Counted from the first letter of the stretch, positions 42,928 to 51,516 are shown. The stretch is DNA of 64,000 nt from Bradyrhizobium sp. SK17 (GCF_002831585.1 NZ_CP025114.1:124001-188000); one strand, 5' to 3'. The notes: generated from the letters alone by a model not told the origin. Translations and numbers: made by a program.

Positions 42928-44139
42928 TCAAGCCGCCGTGACGCGGACGGTCTCGACCACGTTGCGCAGATAGCCCGCTGGATTCCAGAGCGCTTCCATC
43001 GGTTGCGTCTTGCCGTCGTTGCTGGTTGCACGAACCTTTAACTCATGCGCTCCTGCGGCCAATTTCACCGGCAACCGCCATTCGCGGAATGAGTATTTGC
43101 CAAGGTCCTTGTCCAGCGTTCCCGTTGTCCATGTCTTGCCTCCGTCGATCGAGACTTCCACCATCTTGATGCCCGTGCCGCCGTCGAACGCGATACCCTT
43201 CAGCGGCGTTTCCGCGCCAGCTTTTACCTTGGCTCCATCGGCGACATTCGTGATGAACGATCGCACCGTGAACTTGTTGATGGGGATCGTCGCCTTCGGC
43301 GCCGTGCCAGGCTCGACACAACCGCAGTCGGTATCGGGGATGCGATAAGCGGTCTTCATCCAGAAGCCGTCGAACACGTTATCGACGACGTTAATTTCGT
43401 TGAGGTGCTTGACCCAATAGGTGCCGTAGTATCCCGGCACGATCAGCCGCAGCGGAAATCCATTTAGTACAGGCAAATCCTGGCCGTTCATGGCATAGGC
43501 CAGCATCACCTCGCCGTCGCGGGCATGGTCAATCTCGAGCGCCTTGGCAAAGTCCGGGGTCTTGTCGCTCACAGGCCCATCCATGCCGCCGAACACGACT
43601 TGCTTGGCGCCTGACTGGACACCGGCCTTGTCGAGCACCGTCTTGAGCGGTACGCCTTTCCAGCGCGCATTGCCCATGGCCCCATTACCAAGCTGACCAC
43701 CGGCGACGCGCGGGTTGAAAAACCCGCGGCTGTTGCCGGAGCATTGATTGACCGCAATCAATTCCATCGCCGGCATTTTTTTGATGTCGGCAAGCGACAG
43801 CTTCATTGGCTTGTCGATCTTGCCCTTGATATCGACGGAAAATTTGTCGGGATCGATATCCAGCGGCACATCGGCCAGGTGGTACCGCACGAAGAACGCG
43901 TCGTTCGGCGTGATGATATTTTCATTGAACACGGAAAACGGTGTTTCAAGCTGGGGCGGCCGGCTGGTGAGGCCGATCATCGTGCGCTTCTGAGGATATT
44001 TGACGAGCGGCCGCTCGCCATTCTCGAACGGCAGCGTCACAGTTTCGGCTGCGAAGCTTGCGAGCGACGATCCACCGATCATGCCGCTTCCGGCCAGCAA
44101 AGCCGCTCCGCCCTTGAGGGCGGTCCTTCGGTTCATCAT
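42928..44139 (-). CDS. sorA: Sulfite dehydrogenase molybdopterin subunit SorA
   Basis: A 403-residue Tat-exported enzyme (NRRTALKGGAALLAG). The molybdopterin domain has VRYHLADVP, AVNQCSGNSRGFFNPR with Mo-ligand Cys ~133, and FPLRLIVPGYYGTYWVKHL. A C-terminal Ig-like dimer domain contains MVEVSIDGGKTW. SorAB oxidises sulfite to sulfate in the periplasm. The gene is third in an operon behind an ECF sigma/anti-sigma pair, an arrangement known for sulfite-induced sorT in Sinorhizobium. Confidence 0.93.
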   Translation of the reverse strand: MMNRRTALKGGAALLAGSGMIGGSSLASFAAETVTLPFENGERPLVKYPQKRTMIGLTSRPPQLETPFSVFNENIITPNDAFFVRYHLADVPLDIDPDKFSVDIKGKIDKPMKLSLADIKKMPAMELIAVNQCSGNSRGFFNPRVAGGQLGNGAMGNARWKGVPLKTVLDKAGVQSGAKQVVFGGMDGPVSDKTPDFAKALEIDHARDGEVMLAYAMNGQDLPVLNGFPLRLIVPGYYGTYWVKHLNEINVVDNVFDGFWMKTAYRIPDTDCGCVEPGTAPKATIPINKFTVRSFITNVADGAKVKAGAETPLKGIAFDGGTGIKMVEVSIDGGKTWTTGTLDKDLGKYSFREWRLPVKLAAGAHELKVRATSNDGKTQPMEALWNPAGYLRNVVETVRVTAA

Positions 44140-44216
44140 TAGTCTCTCCCAGGGGACATATTCCCGCCAAGGAGATGAAACGCATCACTGGCCCAATTTA
44201 TTCCAAAGTTTTTTGC

Positions 44217-45017
44217 CTAGACCCGACAGGCGGTTCCGGTCCGTGTTACATTCCGCAATGCGGTACGAATGCCGTCATCGACGATCTGGCCGGGGTCGAC
44301 AAGCCGTGCGACAGCTTCGGCAAGACGATCAATACGGGTGGGGTCCATTCCCTTGGCTATCAAAGCGTAGCCCGCCACCCGATCGCGCCACGCACGCACG
44401 CGAAAATCTCCCGCATCGAGCGACTTCGGCGCCGACTCAAGGCCTGCTGGCGGAGTACCGATCCAGAAGCCGACCATGCAGCCATGCGGGCCGCGATAGC
44501 CCAGGAACGCTGTCTCGCCGCCGATTGATGAGGGCATCTGTGCGACGTAAACCAGCTTGAGTTGGGCATCGGAAAGGTCCAGCGGACGGGCCGCTGCGGC
44601 AGCGTCAATTGTCACGATGGTTCGATCGTCGGGATTATTCCGCGAAGCGGATGCAAGCCATTGCTGTTGCGCGGCCAACGCGCCGTCCAGCCAGGCTTGA
44701 GCCGCTTTCGGAGCAGGGTGAGAATGGATCAACAGACCGGCAGCCAAGACCGCGACAAGGCTCGCAGCGGCGGCGTAGATGCGCCACGCCGCAAACCGGC
44801 GGCCCTGCAATCCGATTGGAAGCGGAGGCAGTTGACCTGCGGAAAATTCAAGCTGGTGCACGCTCGCTTTCAATTTCGACAACGTTGCGACCCGCGCCGC
44901 TAGCGTTGCGTCTTGTGCAACGGCCGCAGCCACCTTTGCCGACATGAAACGGTCGAGTTCGCCGTCCACATAAGCGTTCAGCAAGTCCCAGCTCATCTCG
45001 ATATCATCTGTCGTCAT
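44217..45017 (-). CDS. Anti-sigma factor of the sor operon
   Basis: A 266-residue membrane anti-sigma: N-terminal cytoplasmic part with LLNAYVDGELD, one transmembrane helix (~87-105, IYAAAASLVAVLAAGLLI), and a periplasmic domain with QLKLVYVAQMPSSIGG and GCMVGFWIG. It would hold the ECF sigma encoded just before it (ATGA overlap) until a periplasmic signal, perhaps sulfite, releases it. No zinc-binding HxxxCxxC motif is present. Confidence 0.85.
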   Translation of the reverse strand: MTTDDIEMSWDLLNAYVDGELDRFMSAKVAAAVAQDATLAARVATLSKLKASVHQLEFSAGQLPPLPIGLQGRRFAAWRIYAAAASLVAVLAAGLLIHSHPAPKAAQAWLDGALAAQQQWLASASRNNPDDRTIVTIDAAAAARPLDLSDAQLKLVYVAQMPSSIGGETAFLGYRGPHGCMVGFWIGTPPAGLESAPKSLDAGDFRVRAWRDRVAGYALIAKGMDPTRIDRLAEAVARLVDPGQIVDDGIRTALRNVTRTGTACRV

Positions 45018-45541
45018 TTCTGCTGGCTTCGCAACGACCGCATCGGCCTCAAGTTATCTTCTGCAACGATTTCCAGTAATGCTAACCGCGCGCGACTCAA
45101 ACGGCTCATGACAGTCCCGACAGGGATATCGAGCACCGTAGAAACATCGGCATACTGGAAACCCCAGATATCGACCAGTTCAATAATTTCACGGTAGGCC
45201 GGATCGATCTTACCCAGCCCTTGCCTAATGGTGATCTCCGCAATCACCCGATCGTCATATCCCCATCCTCCGTTTTGGAATTCGTCAGCGAACGCGTCAT
45301 CGGCGCGGACCTTCTTACGCCGGTATTGGTCTATCGAGGCATTTCTGACAATTTTGAAAAGCCAGGCGCGAGCGGCTTCAGGGTCATCCGGAGCATTTTT
45401 GCTTGCGAGAGCATTAAGCGCGCTCTGCTGAATCAAATCGCGTGCGTTGTCGGTATCGCCGGTCAAACTCAATGCATAGCCGAACAAACGGCTCCAATTC
45501 AGCTCAAGAGCGGCTTCCACGGTGCGTCTCGACTTGCGCAT
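45014..45541 (-). CDS. ECF RNA polymerase sigma factor of the sor operon
   Basis: A 175-residue ECF sigma: region 2 with LFGYALSLTGDTDNARDLIQ and ARAWLFKIVRNASIDQYRR; region 4 with YREIIELVDIWGFQYADVS, then LDIPVGTVMSRLSRARLALL. It lies first in a minus-strand operon with anti-sigma, sorA, sorB and the MBL gene. A 6-base inverted repeat TTCTGC-CAA-GCAGAA (45602-45616) lies about 60 bases upstream and could be a control site. ATG 45541 chosen; a TTG 12 codons earlier is less likely. Confidence 0.9.
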   Translation of the reverse strand: MRKSRRTVEAALELNWSRLFGYALSLTGDTDNARDLIQQSALNALASKNAPDDPEAARAWLFKIVRNASIDQYRRKKVRADDAFADEFQNGGWGYDDRVIAEITIRQGLGKIDPAYREIIELVDIWGFQYADVSTVLDIPVGTVMSRLSRARLALLEIVAEDNLRPMRSLRSQQK

Positions 45542-45771
45542 GCCGGCCAGCCTAATGAACTTTCGCCACCTTGCCAAATGGCCGGCGTGTCGCCTTCATC
45601 CTTCTGCCAAGCAGAAATCTCCAATGTTACCTGACGTTTAATCACGATGTTTTCATCCTGGCCTAAACGCTATCCGTCATTCGCCAGAGCGGTGTTGTGC
45701 GGAGGCTGATACATTGCACTCCGGCAAGCGGATCAGTGGATCCGAGAGTGCCAACGCAAGGAGGGTTCGAC

Positions 45772-46248
45772 GTGATATCGAAAAGCATGGTTATCGCAGC
45801 AGGCCTGATAGCAATATCGTCTACGTTCGCCTTCGCAGACGATGGTTTGATCACAAAGCCAAGCAAATACTCCGTCAAAGACACTATCGAGAAGTTTGAA
45901 GCCGCCATCAAGGCGAAGGCTGCGGGAGGATGGGTTATCTTCAGTCGCATCGACCACGCCGCCGCGGCAAAGGAAGCCGGATTGGAAATGCGTCCGCGAA
46001 CCGTCATCGTTTTCGGCAATCCAAAAGCTGGAACGCCTCCGATGACCAAGAGCGCCACGCTCGCCATTGACCTGCCGATGAAGGCGTTGGTCTGGCAAGA
46101 CGATCAGGACAAGGTCTGGCTGACGTATAATTCCAGCGAGTACGGCGCAAAGGTGATCTCTCCTCGCCATGGTCTCGCCGTTCCGGAGGAAGCCGCCAAG
46201 AGACTCGAGAAATTCCTTGCCGAGGCCAGCGACCAGAGCACGCAATAA
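45772..46248 (+). CDS. DUF302 domain protein, secreted
   Basis: A 158-residue protein: signal peptide from GTG (ISKSMVIAAGLIAISSTFAFA), then a DUF302 domain with YSVKDTIEKFEAAIKAKAAG, IDHAAAAKEAGLEMRPRTV and PLKAL-like MKALVWQDD, ending LEKFLAEAS. AGGAGG lies 9 bases before the GTG at 45772. It is divergent from the sor sigma operon and may share its regulation. Function of the family is unknown; compare the cytoplasmic version at 6933-7343. Confidence 0.85.
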   Translation: MISKSMVIAAGLIAISSTFAFADDGLITKPSKYSVKDTIEKFEAAIKAKAAGGWVIFSRIDHAAAAKEAGLEMRPRTVIVFGNPKAGTPPMTKSATLAIDLPMKALVWQDDQDKVWLTYNSSEYGAKVISPRHGLAVPEEAAKRLEKFLAEASDQSTQ

Positions 46249-46301
46249 CAAATTGATTCCGCTTCTTTCCGGACATTGCTTTGAATCGCCGGCCCACAAG
46301 C

Positions 46302-46721
46302 TTACGATGCGGGCGACGACAGCGCTTCCAAAATTGGACAAGGAACGGACTCGCCCGGCGCGCAGGCTTTCGCCAACGCCGCCAGCGCTTTTTCCAGCTT
46401 TTTGAGACTCCCAATTTTCCCGCGTACATCGTCCAGATGACGCGCGGTCAATTCTTTTGCAGCGGTCGTACACATCGTGCCGCTGTCCGCCAACTGCAGC
46501 AATTTCCGTATATCGTTCAGAGAAAAGCCAAGCTCGCGGCTGCGCCGGACGAATGAAAGCCGCTGTACGTGCTGCTGTTCATAAGCTCGATGCCCCCCTC
46601 TTGTGCGGGGTGGGACAGCGATAAGCCCTTCGCGCTCGTAGTAGCGGATCGTTTCAATGTTGGTGCCAGTTTCTCCGGCGAGACCACCGATCAACATCGG
46701 TCCAGCAGACTTTTTGCTCAT
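46302..46721 (-). CDS. MerR-family metal-responsive regulator
   Basis: A 139-residue MerR protein: helix-turn-helix IGGLAGETGTNIETIRYYER, RTRGGHRAYEQQHV and the long dimer helix. Metal-ligand candidates are Cys84 (GTMCTT), Cys120 and Cys128 (KACAPGESVPCPI), the pattern of MerR-type mercury or ZntR-type zinc sensors with slightly different spacing. It is divergent from a 27-residue peptide gene across a textbook MerR promoter (46736-46766), which it should activate. No merTPA genes are present. Confidence 0.9.
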   Translation of the reverse strand: MSKKSAGPMLIGGLAGETGTNIETIRYYEREGLIAVPPRTRGGHRAYEQQHVQRLSFVRRSRELGFSLNDIRKLLQLADSGTMCTTAAKELTARHLDDVRGKIGSLKKLEKALAALAKACAPGESVPCPILEALSSPAS

Positions 46722-46735
46722 TCCTCAAAATCCCC

Positions 46736-46766
46736 TTGTATCTGTAGTTGCTACAGGTTCTAGGAT
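46736..46766 (+). promoter_or_regulatory. MerR-type promoter with 19-base spacer
   Basis: -35 TTGTAT (46736-46741), a 19-base spacer, and -10 TAGGAT (46761-46766). The spacer holds the dyad CTGTAG-TTG-CTACAG (46742-46756). The over-long spacer with a centred dyad is the hallmark of MerR-activated promoters. It points towards the peptide gene at 46808. Confidence 0.85.
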
Positions 46767-46807
46767 AACATCGAGTCAAAACCTAGTGGCTCGACAAGGA
46801 GAAAAAA

Positions 46808-46891
46808 ATGATCGTTCGGTTGATGACAGCAGTTTTCGCTCTCGCTGTCTTTGGCGGTACAGTGGCCGCTGCTTGCCCATTGTGTCCGTAA
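46808..46891 (+). CDS. 27-residue exported Cys-Pro peptide under MerR control
   Basis: An AGGAG site sits 7 bases before the ATG. The peptide is MIVRLMTAVFALAVFGGTVA followed by AACPLCP and a stop. It is a plain signal peptide with a possible cut after VAAA that would leave CPLCP, a CxxC metal-type pair. Between a MerR promoter and a terminator, it is the only open frame on a transcript of ~150 bases. It could be a metal-binding peptide, a truncated longer protein, or a leader. I know no named family. Confidence 0.55.
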   Translation: MIVRLMTAVFALAVFGGTVAAACPLCP

Positions 46892-46902
46892 CTCAAGAAG
46901 GA

Positions 46903-46929
46903 GGCCGCCTTTACAGGCGGCCTTCGTTT
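46903..46929 (+). terminator. Terminator of the peptide mini-gene
   Basis: GGCCGCC (46903-46909), loop TTTACA, GGCGGCC (46916-46922), followed by TTCGTTT. A GC-rich 7-base stem with a T-rich tail 11 bases past the peptide stop, closing the short unit. Confidence 0.75.
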
Positions 46930-47018
46930 CATTCCAGCATGATAAGGAATCCACGGACTTCGCTTGGCTGACATTGCATGCCTGTGGGCGTAACTACGAT
47001 CGCTCGACAGACGCTTCT

Positions 47019-47501
47019 CTATCCGCCGACTCCGCACCACACAGCGAGCATCACGATAATGGTTCCACCCATCGAAAGAATCACGGGCAACGCAGCGATC
47101 TGCAGCAGAGCTTCACGGCCGGTGATCCTGCCGGTTGCCGTATCAACCGGACCTCTGACAAAGGCGCCAAACGACCGCGTCATAGATCGTTCCGGCGTCA
47201 TGTTGCGAGAATACCATCCGCCTCCTGCCAGCAGGCCGATGAGCATCACATTGATGAATCCAACCATGACGATCGAGACAGCGGCTTCGCGGTCTCCAGC
47301 AAAGCCAATCCAGGCTGCTATCACGAACCAGGCAAAAGCTCCGATTGAAATCCAGATTGCAGCTGGATGAACAGCGGTCGATTGCTTCAGAAGCGGCTGG
47401 GTTAGCGGGATCCTGGCAACCGACGTTGATCGCCGCGCGACTGGAAGGGAATTCGCTTGAAACGCACCTTTGGGTGCTTGTAACGCTACTTGTGCCATCA
47501 T
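47019..47501 (-). CDS. Unrecognised two-to-three-helix membrane protein
   Basis: 160 residues: a polar N-terminal ~45 (APKGAFQANSLPVARR), helices AAIWISIGAFAWFVIAAWI, AVSIVMVGFINVMLIGLLAG and ALPVILSMGGTIIVMLAVW, with the segment WYSRNMTPERSMTRSFGAFV between helices 2 and 3. GGAG sits just upstream of the ATG. The family is common in Bradyrhizobium-type genomes but has no function known to me. No close operon partner. Confidence 0.7.
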   Translation of the reverse strand: MMAQVALQAPKGAFQANSLPVARRSTSVARIPLTQPLLKQSTAVHPAAIWISIGAFAWFVIAAWIGFAGDREAAVSIVMVGFINVMLIGLLAGGGWYSRNMTPERSMTRSFGAFVRGPVDTATGRITGREALLQIAALPVILSMGGTIIVMLAVWCGVGG

Positions 47502-47645
47502 CTGGCTCCTTATCGTTCACAGCTTCGATGGGGCATGTCGCCTTCCACCGTTCGTTATAATGAACGTAAGCAGAGCCAATCCATTGATCCAATTCATTGT
47601 TCGTGTGCTTCCAATCGACAGCTACGATCAATGAGTCCGACCTGT

Positions 47646-47680
47646 CATGGTCGTGCCGCGTTTCTAGCAGCACGACCATG
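47646..47680. repeat. 11-base inverted repeat past the beta-propeller gene
   Basis: CATGGTCGTGC (47646-47656) and GCACGACCATG (47670-47680) pair perfectly around 13 bases. It begins 23 bases past the minus-strand beta-propeller stop. No T-run, so termination is uncertain; an mRNA end structure is the simplest idea. Confidence 0.55.
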
Positions 47681-47702
47681 GAATGAAAGAGCGCCGAAGA
47701 TT

Positions 47703-49136
47703 TCAAGGCATTTGAACTTGTACAGCAGCGCTGAGGTCGCTCGCCGATCCTGCCGCAATTACCAGGTAACGCCGAGCGTCATCCTGCTTTGCCTCGATCA
47801 ATTGGCGAATGGGTCCCACTGTGTTGACGATGGCGGCGCCGGCTGGATTGGTCATGAATGCGGCCAAAGGCTGAAGCGGGCCTTCGCCATTAGCGCTGCT
47901 TGATAACGCCAACGTGTATGCCTTCTTCGGTTCAAGCCCGGTCACCGCAGCTTGTACGACTTGCACCAGCCCCTGATTGAACAACGTTACTTGCGTCGCA
48001 GTTTTTCCGCCGGGTGCAGCGAGCTTAAGCTGCGCGGATTCGGATGCTGCCGCGAGGGGCTGTAAATTGGCAATGCCGTCGCCTGATGGCACCGCGTTGG
48101 GTACATAGGCAACGCCCTGTGGCGCTTGTCCGAGCGGGATAGTCGCGATCAGCTTGTTCTCGATCGTGTCGATCGCTGCCGCCGCGTCGGCGTTTTCGAG
48201 TCCGACATAGACCCGCGTGCCGTCACCGGACGGCCAGATGCCGTGCGGAAGCGCGCCGGTTTCTATCATGGCTACTTGCTCGAACGTATCGGTCCGAAAT
48301 ACCTTGACCGAATTGAGTCCGCCGACAGTCACATAGGCGAATTGGCCGTTGCGGTTACGGACAATATTGACATGGTTGGTGATCGGACCGGTATCGATCG
48401 TTTTGATGACATCGAATGGCGGCTTTGCATTGAAAACCATGGTTTTGCCGACGTCCTTCAACGTGAGCCAGACCTGCTTGCCATCCGGGGTTGCTGCGAT
48501 ATCCGGACAGAATGGGCTTTCCTGTTTGACGCGGCCAACAATTTTGTGGCTGTCGGTGGCGACAACGACCGTCTCCGGACTGAAGCTCGAACAGATGTAG
48601 CCGTATTTGCCGTCGGGCGAGAAAATCGTCATGCCGGGACCGTTCGGAACTTCAATCCGGCGCGTTTCCTTGTAGGTTTTGCCATCGAGTACAGCGATGT
48701 AGTTTTCGCCGCGCACCGCGACCCAGATTTCCTTGGCATCGGGCGTGAAGAACGCCTCGTGCGGCGAGCGTCCAACATAGGTGACGTGTTTCACAGTATT
48801 GGTCGCGGTGTCGATGAAACTGACGGAATTGGAGCCAATCGAAATTACTGCGAGGGTTTTGTGGTCGGGCGAAAACCCCATGCCGTGAACCAGCAACTGG
48901 CCTTTATAAAGCGGACTGAGATTGCCGGGCGCTGGATCGCCGAGCTTGATGACACCGAGCAGCTTATTGCTCATGGGATCAATCACCGAGACGGTGTTCG
49001 AGAATTGGTCCGATGTGTAAAAGCGATCACGCGAATTAATGGCAATGTCAGGCTTTTCCGCTGCGCCGGGCGCTTGGCCAGCCGTCGCCGACAGTGTCGT
49101 CGCAAGCAGCACACAAATCGATAGTTGGGCTTTCAT
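47703..49136 (-). CDS. Secreted YVTN-type beta-propeller protein
   Basis: 477 residues: signal peptide to ~19, then six to seven blade repeats with the typical VSVIDPMSNKLLGVIKLG, VSFIDTATNTVKHVTYVG, IAVLDGKTYKETRRIEVPNG and AAIDTIENKLIATIPLGQAP. A C-terminal Ig-like part has TQVTLFNQGLVQVVQAAVTG. Such propellers are periplasmic and of varied role. It follows the DUF305 gene by 1 base on the same strand, so the two form an operon. Confidence 0.88.
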   Translation of the reverse strand: MKAQLSICVLLATTLSATAGQAPGAAEKPDIAINSRDRFYTSDQFSNTVSVIDPMSNKLLGVIKLGDPAPGNLSPLYKGQLLVHGMGFSPDHKTLAVISIGSNSVSFIDTATNTVKHVTYVGRSPHEAFFTPDAKEIWVAVRGENYIAVLDGKTYKETRRIEVPNGPGMTIFSPDGKYGYICSSFSPETVVVATDSHKIVGRVKQESPFCPDIAATPDGKQVWLTLKDVGKTMVFNAKPPFDVIKTIDTGPITNHVNIVRNRNGQFAYVTVGGLNSVKVFRTDTFEQVAMIETGALPHGIWPSGDGTRVYVGLENADAAAAIDTIENKLIATIPLGQAPQGVAYVPNAVPSGDGIANLQPLAAASESAQLKLAAPGGKTATQVTLFNQGLVQVVQAAVTGLEPKKAYTLALSSSANGEGPLQPLAAFMTNPAGAAIVNTVGPIRQLIEAKQDDARRYLVIAAGSASDLSAAVQVQMP

Positions 49137-49137
49137 G

Positions 49138-49557
49138 TCAAAAATCCTTGTGGTTGAGATTGAATGTTGCCGGTTCGGTTGGCTGCGATAAGTGGGCCGG
49201 GAGCTGCGTCAACGCGCGTTTCATGACGTCTATCTCCTGCAATTGCTCGACGATGATGCCCTGTGCCAGACGCCGCAGCACCGGATCCTTCCCGAATTGC
49301 AACTGGATGCGCGCCATATCGACAGCACCCTGATGATGCGGAATCATCATCGCCGCGAAGTCACGATCAGGATCGCCCGAAGGCGCAACCATCATGTCGC
49401 GATTCATGAGCTCCATGGCGCGACCCATCTGGGCGTCGAACGAATTGTCGGTGGTGGAACTCGTCGGCAAATGATGCATCTGCCCATCATGAGCAAAGAC
49501 AGCGGTGCCGACGATGAGAGCGGCACCAAGTGCCGTGGTCATGATGTATTTTGACAT
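49138..49557 (-). CDS. DUF305 family secreted protein
   Basis: 139 residues: signal peptide to ~22, then a four-helix DUF305 domain with FDAQMGRAMELMNRDMMV, FAAMMIPHHQGAVDMARI and IVEQLQEIDVMKRAL. The His and Met residues of the MMIPHHQGA segment are often seen in copper-related gene sets. Ferritin-like fold is predicted for the family; function not proven. First gene of an operon with the beta-propeller protein. Confidence 0.88.
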   Translation of the reverse strand: MSKYIMTTALGAALIVGTAVFAHDGQMHHLPTSSTTDNSFDAQMGRAMELMNRDMMVAPSGDPDRDFAAMMIPHHQGAVDMARIQLQFGKDPVLRRLAQGIIVEQLQEIDVMKRALTQLPAHLSQPTEPATFNLNHKDF

Positions 49558-49723
49558 GTGCTCCTCGCTTACAGGTCATGCGGGGACGCCCTGCAGACGA
49601 GAAAATTCCGTGGTATCCGAGAATGCGCGTCACGATAGCGTGACAGAAAACAAGGTGGGCATCGGAATAAAGTCGTCGAACCAGCGTCTTCTGCAGGCTG
49701 ACACCATTCACAAGGAGATCGCC

Positions 49724-50143
49724 GTGAAGACTTTCCTGCTTTCGACCGTCGCACTTACGCTGCTGACGGGTGCTGCTTTTGCTGGCCCGGCCGAGGATAT
49801 GGCCAAGGCCCGTATCGACGCCATTGCCAAGGGCGACGTTGCCGCCGTTACGTCATCCTATGCCGATGGGGCAACCTTGCATTGGGTTGGCGGTCCGCTG
49901 GACGGCCAATACACCGGCGCCGACAAGCTCAAGGAAGTCTGGGGCAAATTCACCAAGGCCCAGGGCGATCAAAAAGCCACGGTCGCGGCGATTGCCGAAT
50001 CTGCAAACCCGAAGGGGTCCACGGTTACTGCGAATGTGGCGTTCGCCGGCAAGAATACCGTCAAGGTTCGCTATGTGATGGTCTATCGTGACGGCAAGCT
50101 GGGCGACGAAATCTGGCAGGTCGATCCGAACGCAACTTTTTAA
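49724..50143 (+). CDS. Secreted NTF2-like (SnoaL-type) protein
   Basis: 139 residues from GTG at 49724 (AAGGAG 7 bases before): signal peptide TFLLSTVALTLLTGAAFA, then an NTF2-like domain with MAKARIDAIAKGDVAAVTSS, ATLHWVGGPLDGQYTG, KLKEVWGKFTK and DEIWQVDP. The fold binds small ligands or catalyses simple reactions; nothing more can be said. It lies 66 bases before the second ECF sigma gene and may be its target or co-transcribed. Confidence 0.8.
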   Translation: MKTFLLSTVALTLLTGAAFAGPAEDMAKARIDAIAKGDVAAVTSSYADGATLHWVGGPLDGQYTGADKLKEVWGKFTKAQGDQKATVAAIAESANPKGSTVTANVAFAGKNTVKVRYVMVYRDGKLGDEIWQVDPNATF

Positions 50144-50209
50144 GCTTCATAACTCTGGCTGGGATGAACGCCTCATCCCGGCTGGAGAAGACGGGCGAGA
50201 GGCTTTGTC

Positions 50210-50719
50210 TTGGACGAAACCGCGGTTTTTCTGGAACAGCACATTCCCGCACTGCGCCGGTATGCGTTCGCGCTGGTGCGGCAGCACGATGCCGCTGACG
50301 ATCTCGTTCAGGACTGTCTCGAACGTGCGATTGGCCGATGGCATCTGCGGCATCACGATGGCGACCTGAAGGCATGGCTTCTCACCATCCTGCGTAACCA
50401 GTTCATCAACACCTATCGTCAAAAGCGCCGCCGCGGGATTCATTTTGCCTGGGAGGATGTGACCGAGCCGCCAACGTCGGACGGCGCGCCCGATAGCAGT
50501 ACGGCGGTTCGCGACATTCTCGCCGGTCTGGAAACGTTGCCGGAGGACCAAAAGTCGGTGATCCTGCTCGTGGGTGTGGAGGATTTATCTTACGATGAGG
50601 CCGCGCGTGTACTCGGCCTGCCCGTGGGCACGGTCATGTCACGCCTCAGCCGTGGCCGTGAGAAGCTGCGGGAATATATGGAAACCGGCCGCACCGCCGT
50701 GTTGCGGAGGGTAAAATGA
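50210..50719 (+). CDS. ECF RNA polymerase sigma factor (second system)
   Basis: 169 residues: region 2 LRRYAFALVRQHDAADDLVQ and LKAWLLTILRNQFINTYRQ; region 4 LPEDQKSVILLVGVEDLSYD, then EAARVLGLPVGTVMSRLSRG. The start is TTG at 50210, the only good start in range, after GAGAGG. Overlaps the anti-sigma start by ATGA. It is distinct in sequence from the sor sigma factor. Confidence 0.9.
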   Translation: MDETAVFLEQHIPALRRYAFALVRQHDAADDLVQDCLERAIGRWHLRHHDGDLKAWLLTILRNQFINTYRQKRRRGIHFAWEDVTEPPTSDGAPDSSTAVRDILAGLETLPEDQKSVILLVGVEDLSYDEAARVLGLPVGTVMSRLSRGREKLREYMETGRTAVLRRVK

Positions 50720-51516
50720 CCAACCACGAGAGCCCAATCGGCGAGGACGATCTGCACGCCTACGTCGACCGGCGTCTGCCGCAGGATCGCCTTGAGAAGG
50801 TCGAAGCGTATCTGAAGTCAAACCCGGACGTTGCCGCCCAGATATCCGCATGGCGGACGCAGCGCGAGACCTTGCGCGATCAATTGGCGTCGAAAGCCGC
50901 CGAACCTATTCCGGCCCGTCATCGCATCTCGAACATTCGCGCCATCAGACGGCAGGGTCGTCTTCGCCAACTCAACTTGATGGCTGCATCCGTGCTCTTG
51001 CTTGTCGCAGGGGGCGCCACCGGCTGGATCGCAAAGACCGAATGGCCGGCCAGCAGCGGTGTTCAAGGCGTGATGGTCAGTGACGCCATCTCTGCCTATC
51101 GAACCTTCGTTGTTGATGCTGCCCATCCGGTCGAGGTGAAGGCGACCGAACAGGATCATCTGGTTCAATGGCTGTCCAACCGGCTGGGTCAGCCCATCAA
51201 GACGCCAGACCTGACCGGATTTGGTTTCCGCTTGATGGGCGGTCGTGTGCTGCCTGCAGCAACCAACGGCGTCGCCGCTATGTTGATGTATGACGATGAT
51301 CACGGAACTCGCCTGACGCTCTACCTCCGAAATGGCGAAAGTGGCGAGACCGCCTATCGCTTCGTTCGCGAGGGTAACATTTCGGCGTTCTACTGGATCG
51401 ATCGTGGGCTTGGATTTGCGCTCTCGGCTGCGGCCAGCCGCGAGAGATTGTTGCCGATCGTGGACGCGGTCCATCATCAGATCGAAAAGTCAAAACCGCT
51501 AAACAATAAATCGTAA
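50716..51516 (+). CDS. Membrane anti-sigma factor (second system)
   Basis: 266 residues: cytoplasmic part with DDLHAYVDRRLPQDRLEKVE, a transmembrane helix (~92-112, LNLMAASVLLLVAGGATGWI), and a periplasmic part with AYRTFVVDAAHPVEV, FRLMGGRVLPAATNG and FYWIDRGLGFALSAAASR. Built like the anti-sigma of the sor operon, and the two domains share the pattern of a final catalytic-looking FxWIxxG segment. Signal unknown. Confidence 0.88.
   Translation: MTNHESPIGEDDLHAYVDRRLPQDRLEKVEAYLKSNPDVAAQISAWRTQRETLRDQLASKAAEPIPARHRISNIRAIRRQGRLRQLNLMAASVLLLVAGGATGWIAKTEWPASSGVQGVMVSDAISAYRTFVVDAAHPVEVKATEQDHLVQWLSNRLGQPIKTPDLTGFGFRLMGGRVLPAATNGVAAMLMYDDDHGTRLTLYLRNGESGETAYRFVREGNISAFYWIDRGLGFALSAAASRERLLPIVDAVHHQIEKSKPLNNKS

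Noticed and set aside
48126..49124. 332-codon frame opposite the beta-propeller gene
   Set aside because: Antisense shadow; the opposite strand has clear YVTN repeats and a signal peptide.
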